Shown here in pieces: positions 17,688 through 26,746 of a DNA stretch of 64,000 bases. Position 1 is the first letter of the stretch. Every line of letters starts with the position of its first letter. Below the pieces are notes generated by a model. It made no database searches and had not been told where the DNA came from. It worked only from the letters and a program-made list of their open reading frames with translations. The stretch lies in contig NZ_JAWDIY010000002.1 of the NCBI RefSeq assembly GCF_032380655.1, positions 248,001 to 312,000 of the forward strand. Reading direction: 5' to 3'. This DNA is from Diplocloster hominis (GTDB taxonomy: Bacteria > Bacillota > Clostridia > Lachnospirales > Lachnospiraceae). Made by a program: the position numbers and the translations under genes.

Positions 17688-18733
17688 CGGAAAATGAAAT
17701 CATGAGCCAGCATCTGGCATTAAAAAAGACATGGGAATATATGACTGGGCGAAGGGAAGCGCTGGAGAATTTTTTCAGCCGCTATCCCCTGCGCAGGTTT
17801 GTTTTCCTGGGCTGCGGTTCCAGTTATATGCTGGCAAAGAGCGCTCAGTGTATGTTTGGAGCTTGTGCGGGTACAACGGCGAACGCGTTGGCCGGAGGGG
17901 ATTATCTGATCCATCCGGAATATTATAAAGAACTGATGCGGGATAGTATCCTTGTAACATTGTCCCGGTCGGGTCAGACCACGGAGATCGTGCGGTCGGC
18001 AGCCCATATCAAAGAACAATACGGTAATCCGGTTCTGTCCATTTCCATGAAGGACCAGAATGACATTATGCCTTACAGTGATGCAGATCTCACGATGGAC
18101 TGGTGTTACGATCAGAGTGTCTGCCAGACCCGGACTGTAACGAATCTGTATCTGGCGCTGGCGATGCTGCTTGGTTACTATAGGCAGGAGGATCAGCTGC
18201 TGGCTGACTTGGCGGCAGTGGTGGATGCAAATGAATGTTACACGCGGCAGTATCGTCCGGTTTTAAAAGAGACCGCGGCAAAGAACTGGAATCACGCTGT
18301 AGTTCTGGCTGACGGGCCGTTACATGGTCTGGGCGAAGAAGGTGCGCTGGCATTTACAGAGATCGCCATGGTGCCGGGACAGTGCTTTCACCTGCTGGAC
18401 TACCGGCATGGCCCAATGGTCCTGAACGGGGAACAAACGCTGACCATTGTCTTTGCCCAGGATGGGAAAGAAAAACTCCAGAAGGATTTGATTCAGGAGC
18501 TGCTGCGGCATGGCGGGACGGTGGTTACGGTGTCGGCGCCAAAACGGCCGGAGCTGAAAGAGGATTTGCCGGGAGTGGATGTAAATGTGAAGATAGACGG
18601 AGATATCTCGTGGATCGCCAATGGAATCCCATTCATCTTCGTCTGCCAGATACTGGCTTTTGAAAAAGCGATGGTGCTGGGCGGAAACCCGGATGAGCCG
18701 AAGGGGCTGGATGCGTTTATTACATTAAACTGA
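17678..18733 (+). CDS. SIS-domain sugar isomerase/deaminase (AgaS/FrlB/GlmS-C type)
   Basis: A 351-residue protein with two SIS (sugar isomerase) domains. The first has FLGCGSSYMLAKSAQ and LSRSGQTTEIV, the Ser-rich sugar-phosphate loops; the second includes the loop YRHGPMVL, also seen in GlmS-type isomerase domains. There is no glutamine amidotransferase domain, so it should isomerise or deaminate a hexosamine-6-phosphate rather than make one. It overlaps the upstream kinase gene by 10 nt, implying that it uses the kinase product. GalNAc-6-P deaminase/isomerase (AgaS-like), glucosamine-6-P deaminase and fructosamine deglycase are the main options. Confidence 0.82.
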   Translation: MYLTENEIMSQHLALKKTWEYMTGRREALENFFSRYPLRRFVFLGCGSSYMLAKSAQCMFGACAGTTANALAGGDYLIHPEYYKELMRDSILVTLSRSGQTTEIVRSAAHIKEQYGNPVLSISMKDQNDIMPYSDADLTMDWCYDQSVCQTRTVTNLYLALAMLLGYYRQEDQLLADLAAVVDANECYTRQYRPVLKETAAKNWNHAVVLADGPLHGLGEEGALAFTEIAMVPGQCFHLLDYRHGPMVLNGEQTLTIVFAQDGKEKLQKDLIQELLRHGGTVVTVSAPKRPELKEDLPGVDVNVKIDGDISWIANGIPFIFVCQILAFEKAMVLGGNPDEPKGLDAFITLN

Positions 18734-18793
18734 AGTGCTGGGATATTAACATAAATCCATACAGCCAGATATATGAGGAGCGGTATATAGCCT

Positions 18794-20119
18794 ATGAAAA
18801 AAATTACATTTATCGGAGCCGGAAGCTTTGATTTTACCAGGGAACTGGTGCGAGATCTGTTTACGTTCCCGGCATTTCAGGACGCCAGGATCTGTCTGAT
18901 GGATATCGACGAACAGCGGCTTGCATTCAGCCGGTCCGCCTGTGAAAAGATCAAACTGGCCGGGGGATATCAGGCGGTGATCGAAGCGACGGCGGACCGC
19001 AGGCAGGCACTCGAGGGGGCAGATGGTGTCATCATTACCATCTTAAGCGCGGGGCCGGAAATTTTCCGGACGGATATTGAGATTCCGTTCCGGTATGGCG
19101 TGGATCTGTGCGTGGGCGACACCAGAGGTCCGGCCGGTATTTTCCGGTTCCTGCGGACAGCGCCGGTACTGCTGGAGATCTGCCGGGATATTGAGAAATA
19201 CTGCCCGGATGCCTATGTGCTGAATTATACGAACCCCATGGCGTTAAACTGCCGTTACCTGCAGGAAATGACAAAAGTAAAAATTACGGGACTCTGCCAC
19301 AGTGTCCAGCACACCGCGAAAATGCTGGCGGACTGGATCGAAATACCCATGGAAAGGATCTCTTATCTGTGTGCAGGTATCAATCACCAGGCTTTTTACC
19401 TGAAATATGAGGTGGACGGACAGGATGCATATCCGCTGATCCGGGAGGCTGTGGCGCGCCCCGGGATTTATAATGAAGAACAGGTGCGCAATGAATTATT
19501 CCTGCATCTGGGCTACTATCCGACGGAGAGCTCCGGCCACAATTCGGAATACTATCCCTGGTTCCGCAAACGTAAGGATCTGCTGGAAACTTACTGTACC
19601 CATTCCACAGGCTGGAATCCGGGGGTACACGCCTGCATCCTGAATGAATATTTCAGACGGACCAATGAATGGAAAAAGGATATTCAGGAGTGGCTTGCCA
19701 AAGACCAGGTGGATCTGAAGCGGGGCCAGGAATATGCGGCCTGTATTTTCAACGCATTGTTCGGGGATCAGGAGGCGTTTTCTTTTAACGGCAATGTCCG
19801 CAACGAACAGTATATTACCAATCTTCCCGACGGCTGCTGTGTGGAGGTGCCGGTCACGGCGGATGAGAGAGGGATTCATGTCCGGCCGGTGGGGGAGCTG
19901 CCCGAGCCGCTGGCTATGCTGATTCATACGGCGGCCAGCAGTGAGGAACTGGCTGTGAAGGGATGTATCCGGGGAGACCGGCGCCTGGTTTATTATGCAG
20001 TGCTGGGCGATCCGCTGACCAGCGCGGTGCTTAGTATGGAAGAAATCCGTCAGATGGTGGATGAAATGTTTTCGGCCAACGAAATCTATTTGCCACAGTT
20101 TACAGGTATGATAGAATAG
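18794..20119 (+). CDS. GH4-family glycosidase (alpha-galactosidase MelA-like)
   Basis: NAD- and metal-dependent glycosidase of 441 residues. The N-terminal Rossmann motif is KITFIGAGSFDFTREL, followed by LMDIDEQRL. NPMALNC, GLCHSVQHT (metal-binding Cys) and CAGINHQAFYL (metal-binding His) follow, then GYYPTESSGHNSEYYPWF, a pattern close to MelA. GH4 enzymes work in the cytoplasm by oxidation at C3 and elimination. Phospho-glycosidase members lack part of the TESSxHxxEYxPWF pattern, so an unphosphorylated alpha-galactoside or a related uronide/amino sugar is favoured. RBS GAGGAGCGG precedes ATG. Confidence 0.87.
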   Translation: MKKITFIGAGSFDFTRELVRDLFTFPAFQDARICLMDIDEQRLAFSRSACEKIKLAGGYQAVIEATADRRQALEGADGVIITILSAGPEIFRTDIEIPFRYGVDLCVGDTRGPAGIFRFLRTAPVLLEICRDIEKYCPDAYVLNYTNPMALNCRYLQEMTKVKITGLCHSVQHTAKMLADWIEIPMERISYLCAGINHQAFYLKYEVDGQDAYPLIREAVARPGIYNEEQVRNELFLHLGYYPTESSGHNSEYYPWFRKRKDLLETYCTHSTGWNPGVHACILNEYFRRTNEWKKDIQEWLAKDQVDLKRGQEYAACIFNALFGDQEAFSFNGNVRNEQYITNLPDGCCVEVPVTADERGIHVRPVGELPEPLAMLIHTAASSEELAVKGCIRGDRRLVYYAVLGDPLTSAVLSMEEIRQMVDEMFSANEIYLPQFTGMIE

Positions 20120-20153
20120 AAGATAGTAGTTCCGCCCAGGAGGATCTTCTGTA

Positions 20154-22067
20154 ATGGCAAAAAGACAAAAAAGGACGTCCCTGCGGACGAAGATGATATC
20201 CATCAATCTGGGGATCACGGTATCGGCGCTGGTTCTGTGCGGCGCTATATTTGCGGTGTCCGTCTGGATGATTATGGGTAAATATATTGATCATGATATT
20301 GATTTTTTCCTGACAGAAACCAGTCATAATATGGCGGACAAGATTGAATATCTGGAGCAGGTGGTATTAAAACTGAGGGATTCCGATGAGATCATGGGGT
20401 ACCTGGAAATGAATCGCCATGCGCCCGCAGAAAATGCGTCCGCCGGTGAAAGGCCCGGGTACGAATCTTACGGGGATGAGTCGAACGAGGATGAGTCGAC
20501 TGGGGATGAATCGAACGGGTATGTAACTGCCGGACAGGAGGTGGAGCGGACATTCGGGAAAGTGGCGGATATCAGCAGCCAGAAAAATACGAATGGAGCC
20601 AATCTGCCCATTGTAGAGGAGATTTATCTGTTTTCCGAAAACCAGACCGTGCTCCGGACATCTTACTATTCCATGATCTATTCGGAGGCTGAGAGCAGGC
20701 TGCAGGCGGCCGGCGGAGTCTTTGCGCGTTTTGATAAGGAACAGAGGAGCCCGGCGGAGGATTATGCCTATGTTACCGTCGGGGACCGGATCTATCTGGC
20801 CTTTCTTCTGAACGATGCGAATATGAATCCGGCAGGTACGCTGATCTACGTGATCCAAAAGGATTCTTTTGATACGATGATGGAGGATATCCATCAATAC
20901 GAGAACTCCTTTTGGATGGTCTATGACCGGAACGGGAATCAGATCGCCGGGGAGCAGGGGGCGGTCACTAAGGAGAATCTGTCCGATTTTCAGAACACAT
21001 GGAATTACGTCCCGTACCGTACGGTGATCGGCAGCAGGGCTTACCGTGTCTACAGCGAAGAACTGGGGATGAACCTGCGCATGACAGTGGGGATGCCGGA
21101 GAATCAGACCTTTGCCCTGATGTTCGATTCTGTAAAACTATATGTGGGTATCATCCTTCTGATTACCATAGCGGCTGCGGCGCTGTTTTTTTTCATTATC
21201 TGCCGGCTGACCAGGCCGCTTAAGGAGGTAACCAGAAACCTGCAGCTGGTACAGGAAGGCAAATTCGATACAAAGCTGCCGGATTATGAAGCCGAGGAGT
21301 TCTATGAGATCAGCCGCACCTTCAATGACATGACCAGCTATGTCAGCCATTTGATCAGCCAGGTATACGAAAAACAGCTGTCCATCCGGGAAATGGAATT
21401 AAAGTTCCTGCAGAGCCAGATGAATCCGCATTTTATGTTCAATGTACTGAATACCATTGCCCTACAGGCCAAGATGGACCGGAACGAAGAACTCTTCCAG
21501 ATGATTACCTCCTTTTCCCAGCTGATACAGGCGAAGATCTATCGGAAAGACACGGAGAAGGTGCAGATGAAGCAGGAACTGGAATATGTACAGTATTATC
21601 TGTATCTCCAGAGTTTCCGGTATGGGGAGCGGCTGCGCTATGAGATTCAGGTGTCGGATGAAAAACTGACGGAAATGTTTATCCCTAAGCTCTGTATACA
21701 ACTGATTGTGGAAAACGCTGTGGTACATGGGATTGAGCCAAAAGCCGAAAATGGATTTGTGCGGGTGGAAATCTATCAGTGCGGGAATGAAATCTGGATC
21801 GATACCACAGACAATGGAATGGGATTTGGCCAGGATGGCGGGATTTTGCTGCCTCTGCCGGAGACTGGAAGGGAAGCAGGCCATAACCGGGTGGGCCTGA
21901 ATAATGTACATCATATTATACAGCTGATGTACGGAGAAAACTATGGTATAGAAATTTACTCCGAAAAAGGGAAAGGGTCCCGGATCAGAATCCGGATTCC
22001 TTACGAAAAACCGGAAGGTGAGGAGGGAGGAAACGGACATGGTGTATCGGGTAATGCTGGCAGATGA
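20154..22067 (+). CDS. YesM-type sensor histidine kinase
   Basis: Membrane sensor kinase, 637 residues. A first membrane segment near residues 15-45 and a second around 322-350 enclose a large outside domain. HAMP follows, then the His_kinase domain with His426 in SQMNPHFMFN (phospho-acceptor), ENAVVHGIEPK (N box) and DTTDNGMGFG (ATP lid). Such kinases sense sugars or binding-protein contacts and phosphorylate a YesN/AraC-type regulator. The outside domain holds a short DES repeat (residues about 107-122). The partner gene starts 29 nt inside the 3' end, so the two are translationally coupled. Confidence 0.92.
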   Translation: MAKRQKRTSLRTKMISINLGITVSALVLCGAIFAVSVWMIMGKYIDHDIDFFLTETSHNMADKIEYLEQVVLKLRDSDEIMGYLEMNRHAPAENASAGERPGYESYGDESNEDESTGDESNGYVTAGQEVERTFGKVADISSQKNTNGANLPIVEEIYLFSENQTVLRTSYYSMIYSEAESRLQAAGGVFARFDKEQRSPAEDYAYVTVGDRIYLAFLLNDANMNPAGTLIYVIQKDSFDTMMEDIHQYENSFWMVYDRNGNQIAGEQGAVTKENLSDFQNTWNYVPYRTVIGSRAYRVYSEELGMNLRMTVGMPENQTFALMFDSVKLYVGIILLITIAAAALFFFIICRLTRPLKEVTRNLQLVQEGKFDTKLPDYEAEEFYEISRTFNDMTSYVSHLISQVYEKQLSIREMELKFLQSQMNPHFMFNVLNTIALQAKMDRNEELFQMITSFSQLIQAKIYRKDTEKVQMKQELEYVQYYLYLQSFRYGERLRYEIQVSDEKLTEMFIPKLCIQLIVENAVVHGIEPKAENGFVRVEIYQCGNEIWIDTTDNGMGFGQDGGILLPLPETGREAGHNRVGLNNVHHIIQLMYGENYGIEIYSEKGKGSRIRIRIPYEKPEGEEGGNGHGVSGNAGR

Positions 22068-23586
22068 TGAACCGATCGTGAGAAAAGCACTGACGACGCT
22101 GACGAACTGGCAGGAGCTGCAGTGTGAAGTGGTCTATGTGGCGGCTAACGGGCAGGAGCTGATCGACCATTTGGAATCGGAGAAGCCGGATATCGTAGTC
22201 ACGGATATCCGCATGCCGGTGAAAGACGGAATCGAAGTGGCAAAATATATCATGGAGAAAGAACTCCCCATAAAAGTGATTATTCTGACCGCCTATGCGG
22301 ATTTTTCCTATGCACAATCGGCGGTAAAATATAATGTGGTGGATTATGTGACAAAAACGGGAGCCTTTGACGGACTGATTGCAGCTGTGGAAAAAGCAAA
22401 GCAGGCATTAAAAGAACGCAGTGAGATGCTTAGCAAGACCGACCGGACAGCGCTGGCGGAAAACCTGTTCAAAGGAATTCTGGACGGGTCTGTTTATGAC
22501 TCCCGGGAGATCGCTGAAAAATTGGAAAAACTGGATATTCATATGGAGCAGTTCGTGGTGTTGGTGCTTCAGTATCGTCTGGAAGCTGATGCAAAACGGG
22601 AACGGCGGGATAAGATATATCACAGCCTCATGAATTTTTATGCGATGGTCTTCGGCCGGCAGCTGCTCCAGGGTGTACTGGTCCGCAGGAACATGGCGGC
22701 CGTATTCTTAAGCGGTCTGGGCAAAGAGTATCAGGAGCAGCTTCGACGGCAATGTATGCAGATCACCGACATGATGGATAACTTCATGGGACTTCAGGTG
22801 TATATCGGCATCAGCCGCCTGTGGCAGGGTACGGCCGGGATCAAAGCAGCCTATGAAGAGGCGGAATACGCCCTTGGAAAAGATTTTCTGGACCGGCGGA
22901 TCAAAATAAATTTTTATCAGGAGGAACCGGGCAGGAGTGAGCTGCTTTGTGCAGCGGCGGAAGAAAAAACAGAGCTTCTGTGCCGGGAAATACAGAAGGG
23001 ACATGCAGATGAGGCGCTTAAGATCTTCCGCCAGGTGCTGGAATGCCAGAAAGACTGCGGATACACCGCGAATATGATCAAAAATTCAGGAATCCAGGTT
23101 CAGAACAATTGCCGGAAATATCTGAGCAGCTATGGAAAAACCCTGTATGAGGCCACCGGGCTGCCTCACAGCATCACACATCAGATCTATGAATGCCAGC
23201 TGGCAGAAGACTACATCCAACTGATGGAACGAATCATCCGCCATACAGCCGATGGAATCCATCAGGCCGCAGACCGGCGCAACAGTCTGATCATGGACTG
23301 TGAGAGTTATATAGCCGGACATTATGAAAAATGCGCATCTGTAGCGGAGATCGCCAGGGCTATCGGCACCAGTTCCAGTTACCTGAGCCGCATCTTCAAA
23401 GAAGCCACCGGGCGGACGATCATACAGACCCTGAACCAGCGGAAAATAGAGAAAGCGAAAGAGTTTCTCAGCAGCGGAGATATGAAAATCTATGAGGTGG
23501 CGGATGCGTTAGGGTTTGAAAATACTACATATTTTTCCCATTTTTTTAAAAAACACACGGGGGTTTCACCGAAAGATTATAAGTAA
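22039..23586 (+). CDS. YesN-type response regulator with AraC DNA-binding domain
   Basis: Response regulator of 515 residues from ATG 22039, after GAGGAGG; an upstream GTG frame start at 22018 is rejected for lack of a ribosome site. Residues 1-120 form the receiver (MLADDEPIVRKAL, phospho-acceptor Asp56 in VVTDIRMP, ILTAYADF, then a Lys in YVTKTG). A middle region of unknown fold follows; the C-terminal 100 residues are two AraC helix-turn-helix motifs (VAEIARAIGTSSSYLSRIFK and VADALGFENTTYFSHFFKK). It probably activates the sugar-uptake operon upstream; the inverted repeat at 11813 is a candidate target. Confidence 0.92.
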   Translation: MVYRVMLADDEPIVRKALTTLTNWQELQCEVVYVAANGQELIDHLESEKPDIVVTDIRMPVKDGIEVAKYIMEKELPIKVIILTAYADFSYAQSAVKYNVVDYVTKTGAFDGLIAAVEKAKQALKERSEMLSKTDRTALAENLFKGILDGSVYDSREIAEKLEKLDIHMEQFVVLVLQYRLEADAKRERRDKIYHSLMNFYAMVFGRQLLQGVLVRRNMAAVFLSGLGKEYQEQLRRQCMQITDMMDNFMGLQVYIGISRLWQGTAGIKAAYEEAEYALGKDFLDRRIKINFYQEEPGRSELLCAAAEEKTELLCREIQKGHADEALKIFRQVLECQKDCGYTANMIKNSGIQVQNNCRKYLSSYGKTLYEATGLPHSITHQIYECQLAEDYIQLMERIIRHTADGIHQAADRRNSLIMDCESYIAGHYEKCASVAEIARAIGTSSSYLSRIFKEATGRTIIQTLNQRKIEKAKEFLSSGDMKIYEVADALGFENTTYFSHFFKKHTGVSPKDYK

Positions 23587-23702
23587 TTATTGCATTGAAT
23601 TGGATCACATTAGAGTCACATTCCAATTGTGATGAAAAAACGACAGTTGGTGAAATTTTACAGATAAATATGTGTTATTTTGGTAAAATTGAAAAATTTA
23701 GG

Positions 23703-23731
23703 TTGAATTTAATGGGGTTAGAGGTTATAAT
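23703..23731 (+). promoter_or_regulatory. predicted promoter of the sortase/exopolysaccharide-control operon
   Basis: TTGAAT (23703-23708), 17-nt spacer, TATAAT (23726-23731). It lies about 80 nt before the sortase-substrate gene. The 225-nt gap upstream also has a loose inverted pair (ATCACA...TGTGAT, 23604-23632) whose meaning is unclear. Confidence 0.65.
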
Positions 23732-23811
23732 ACTGATTATACAAGTACAACCTATACTTACATAATTCGGCTGGAAACAGCTGGGCAAAATGAATAAGGA
23801 GGTAGAGATAG

Positions 23812-24450
23812 GTGAGGAGTATAAAGCGGATTACAGTATTTTTATTAGCCGCTGTCATGACAGTTGGTATGTGTATGACAGCATTTGCAGCACCTGCAGG
23901 CATCAGCGAGGGTGAAGAGAAGTTATTAAACGAGGCAGTCGCTCATGCGAAAGCACTCGGCGTTGACACAGACGCTTCTGCAGCATTCAAGAGTGCTTAC
24001 AGCCAGGCTGAAGCTTTCCTGGTAGTAAATGGTTTGAATGACGGTCAGATTCAGGCACTTTCCAATGCGATGAGTGCTGCTGCCACAGATGCAAAAACAC
24101 AGATGAATCAGTATGGTGTTGCTAAGCTGGCAGATCTGAAGAATGTAGAAGGATTTGATTATTCAGCTTATCAGGCTGCAACTGTACAGACCTTAGCAAA
24201 AAAAGCTACGGATGTAGGTATCACGGTCAAAGTAGATGCGAATGGTAAAATCTTCGCAGATATCCCGGATAAATCTAGCAGTTCTTCCGATAATGGCGGA
24301 AGCGGAAGCTCTATCAGCACCGATAGCGTTATCAAGCAGACCGGTCTGAATCTGAATGCTACTGCAGCTGTTATGATCCTCTTAGTAGCAGGCGTTGTGC
24401 TTTGCGGCGTATATGCGAAGAAAAGAGATCTGTTAAACGGAGAAGCTTAA
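23812..24450 (+). CDS. probable sortase-anchored surface protein with IKQTG sorting motif
   Basis: A 212-residue secreted protein starting at GTG 23812 after AAGGAGGT. The signal peptide ends near residue 27 (AFA-AP). The mature part (30-155) is Ala-rich and helical, followed by a Ser/Gly linker (156-171). The C-terminus has the three-part cell-wall sorting signal: IKQTG at 174-178 (Leu and Pro of LPXTG replaced), a hydrophobic stretch at 184-201 and a charged tail (KKRD). The sortase gene begins 5 nt after its stop, which supports the pairing. The domain itself is not one I recognise. Codon use is richer in A/T-ending Ala codons than the neighbours, as in a highly expressed gene. Confidence 0.75.
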   Translation: MRSIKRITVFLLAAVMTVGMCMTAFAAPAGISEGEEKLLNEAVAHAKALGVDTDASAAFKSAYSQAEAFLVVNGLNDGQIQALSNAMSAAATDAKTQMNQYGVAKLADLKNVEGFDYSAYQAATVQTLAKKATDVGITVKVDANGKIFADIPDKSSSSSDNGGSGSSISTDSVIKQTGLNLNATAAVMILLVAGVVLCGVYAKKRDLLNGEA

Positions 24451-24454
24451 TTTT

Positions 24455-25123
24455 ATGGCTATCGCAAAAAAATGGAAAAGATTAATGGCATATATTTATA
24501 TGCCATTAATTTTTACTGTTATCGGTTGTGTATTGGTGATCACAGCGCTTTCGCCGGTGATAGACCTGACTTATCAGGTGGCGAACATGGTCGTGGCTTC
24601 AGAAGTCCCGAATTTTTCCAGAGAACTGAATTCGATCTATGTAGAGCCGACCGCAGCGCAAAGCGATGAAAATATAATCCCCTTTGACAGCTTACAGCTG
24701 CCGGGAGTGGGGCAGCAGTATGGCGAGATCAGCTGCGAGAGAATCGGACTTGACGGACCACTTTATTATGGGGACACAAATCAGATTTTGAAGGCAGGAG
24801 TAGGTCAGTATACCGGAAGCTTTTTCCCGGGATTCGGCAGACCCCTTCTTTTGGCTGCCCATAACACGACATATTTTAAGCCGCTTCAGGAAATTAAAGA
24901 GGGTGATGTGGTGACCATTAAGACCAGTTACGGGGTATATGAATATCAGGTGACGGGGACCAGGGTGGCGCATCATCTGGATGATACCGCTTATGATCTG
25001 CTGCAGGACAAGGAGCAGCTGATCATGTACACCTGTTATCCATTTGAAATGCTGGTGGGGATTACCAAACAGGAGCGTTTGTTTGTCTATGCGGATAAGA
25101 TATCAGGGCCTGTGGTGGAGTAG
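24455..25123 (+). CDS. sortase (class D-like)
   Basis: Membrane transpeptidase of 222 residues that links surface proteins to the cell wall. One N-terminal membrane anchor (residues 14-36), then an extracellular catalytic domain. The triad is visible: His136 in AAHNT, Cys194 in LIMYTCYPF and Arg208 in QERLFVY. Only 4 nt separate it from the IKQTG protein gene, its likely dedicated substrate. The family class is inferred from size and motif spacing; housekeeping class A is less likely. It is a paralogue of the antisense sortase at 29150. Confidence 0.9.
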   Translation: MAIAKKWKRLMAYIYMPLIFTVIGCVLVITALSPVIDLTYQVANMVVASEVPNFSRELNSIYVEPTAAQSDENIIPFDSLQLPGVGQQYGEISCERIGLDGPLYYGDTNQILKAGVGQYTGSFFPGFGRPLLLAAHNTTYFKPLQEIKEGDVVTIKTSYGVYEYQVTGTRVAHHLDDTAYDLLQDKEQLIMYTCYPFEMLVGITKQERLFVYADKISGPVVE

Positions 25124-25132
25124 GAGGAAACT

Positions 25133-25978
25133 ATGGCAGATCAACGAAAAAGAAGAAAAAGAAGAGTATTCCTGCTTTCCAGTATCTTAAGCTTTCTGTT
25201 ATCAGTGCTCCTGACTTTTGCATCTTATCTGTCAGGCGTTTATGTAGGAGGGCTCAATCCGGCGTTTATACTGGATGACTTGAATAAGAGCGGATATTAT
25301 GAAAGTGTGCAGTCATATTTTTATGATACTGCGGAGTCTCTGACTCTGCCGAGCGGGCTTCCCACTGAAGTGACCGAGGGGATCGCGCCGCTTGAATATG
25401 TGTATCAGGAAGTACAGAATTACGTGAATGCCTGTTTCAAAAACCAGGATTACAGCTTTTCTCTCAAGACGATGGAGGACAAGCTGAATGCGAATATTGA
25501 AGCGTATCTGGAAGAGGAAAATCTGGTGCTGACAGAGGAACAGCAGCAGAACAAAACGGATTATATCAAAATGATTACGGACGAGTTTGAACAGGACGCG
25601 AAAGTACCGTTCCTGCATTACTTTGTCAAAATCAAGGATATAGGTGTAAAAGTAATGAAAATTGCCGTACCGGCTCTGCTTATACTGTCGGCAGCCTGTA
25701 TTTTCTTACTGATCCGTATGCAGAGATTCAAACACAGGGGAGTTCGGTTTATAACTTACAGTACGATCGCAGCGGCTCTGATGTCGGGGGTACCGCCTCT
25801 GGTCGCGCTGCTGAATGGTTTTTATAAGAGAATTAATCTGGAACCGGAATATTTTTATTTATTTGTATCAACCTATATAGAAAGAGCACTGATGTGTATT
25901 GCTATTATCGGTGCCGTATGGTGCGTGACGACAGGAGTTTTACTGGGAGTCATTCATTTCCTGAAGGGCAGAGCATAG
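25133..25978 (+). CDS. membrane protein of unknown function in the sortase operon
   Basis: Not recognised. It has 281 residues: a very basic N-terminus (RKRRKRR), one membrane segment at about 13-37, an outside domain of about 140 residues rich in acidic and Gln residues with coiled-coil character, then three membrane segments (about 174-195, 204-225 and 247-275). ATG follows TAGGAGG and lies 9 nt after the sortase stop, so it is co-transcribed. The position between a sortase and CpsB suggests a role in the cell envelope, but no motif shows which. Confidence 0.7.
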   Translation: MADQRKRRKRRVFLLSSILSFLLSVLLTFASYLSGVYVGGLNPAFILDDLNKSGYYESVQSYFYDTAESLTLPSGLPTEVTEGIAPLEYVYQEVQNYVNACFKNQDYSFSLKTMEDKLNANIEAYLEEENLVLTEEQQQNKTDYIKMITDEFEQDAKVPFLHYFVKIKDIGVKVMKIAVPALLILSAACIFLLIRMQRFKHRGVRFITYSTIAAALMSGVPPLVALLNGFYKRINLEPEYFYLFVSTYIERALMCIAIIGAVWCVTTGVLLGVIHFLKGRA

Positions 25979-26003
25979 CGGACAGGATGGTGTTAAAACT
26001 TAA

Positions 26004-26729
26004 ATGATGGAATTTATAGATATTCATTCCCATATTCTGCCAGGGGTTGATGATGGTGCGCGTAATATGGAAGAAACTCTCAAAATGGCGGAGATTGCCT
26101 ATCGGGAAGGGATTCGTACCATATTTGCCACTTCTCACTTCCGGCCAGGACGATTCGCGTGTCCGAAAGAGAAATTGCGGGCGAGGCTTAATAAGGCCCA
26201 GGAGGAGATCAGCCGTTTCTTTCCTGAGCTTAAGCTGGTACAGGGGAATGAGATATATTTTGGTATGGAAGCACTGGAAGCGATACAGGAGAAAAGGATC
26301 TGCACGCTGGCCGGCTCCCAATATATACTGGTGGAATTTTCCGTATCCTCTGAATTTAGTTTTGTCAGGGATGGTTTATATAAAATAATACTGGAGGGAT
26401 ATCGTCCGGTACTGGCTCATGCGGAACGGTATCATGCAGTATGTAAGAAATTAGACCAGATCGCAGAGCTGTTGGAGCTGGGTGTCGGCATACAAGTGAA
26501 TGCGGACAGCATCACGGGCGAAAGCGGATATCAGCTGAAGCAGATATCCAGAAAACTGTTGAAAAGGGACTATGTTCATTTTGTAGCTACCGATGCACAC
26601 AGCACCAGATCAAGAGCGCCCAGGATGCAGGCTTGTGCCGCTTATCTGACCAGGAAGTACGGGGAAGATTACACGAAGGCACTGATGTTTCAGAATCCGA
26701 TGAAAATCATATGGAATGAGGAACTATAG
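26004..26729 (+). CDS. CpsB/YwqE-type tyrosine-protein phosphatase (PHP fold)
   Basis: Metal-dependent phosphatase that removes phosphate from the BY-kinase and so controls capsule chain synthesis. Of 241 residues, FIDIHSHILPGVDDGA near residue 4 holds the first metal histidines (HxH). FATSHF, ILVEFS, VLAHAERY and VATDAHS carry further metal ligands of the PHP family. The start is ATG 26004 or 26007; the ribosome site is weak. It precedes the Wzz-like and kinase genes, the standard order in Gram-positive capsule operons. Confidence 0.9.
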   Translation: MMEFIDIHSHILPGVDDGARNMEETLKMAEIAYREGIRTIFATSHFRPGRFACPKEKLRARLNKAQEEISRFFPELKLVQGNEIYFGMEALEAIQEKRICTLAGSQYILVEFSVSSEFSFVRDGLYKIILEGYRPVLAHAERYHAVCKKLDQIAELLELGVGIQVNADSITGESGYQLKQISRKLLKRDYVHFVATDAHSTRSRAPRMQACAAYLTRKYGEDYTKALMFQNPMKIIWNEEL

Positions 26730-26746
26730 AAAAAGGAGTTATTTAC

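Noticed and set aside
19496..20218. 240-codon minus-strand frame at the end of the GH4 gene
   Set aside because: Antisense shadow across two real genes.
23604..23632. CRP-like ATCACA...TGTGAT pair before the sortase operon
   Set aside because: The spacing (17 nt between halves) and the organism type do not fit a Crp site; may be chance in AT-rich DNA.
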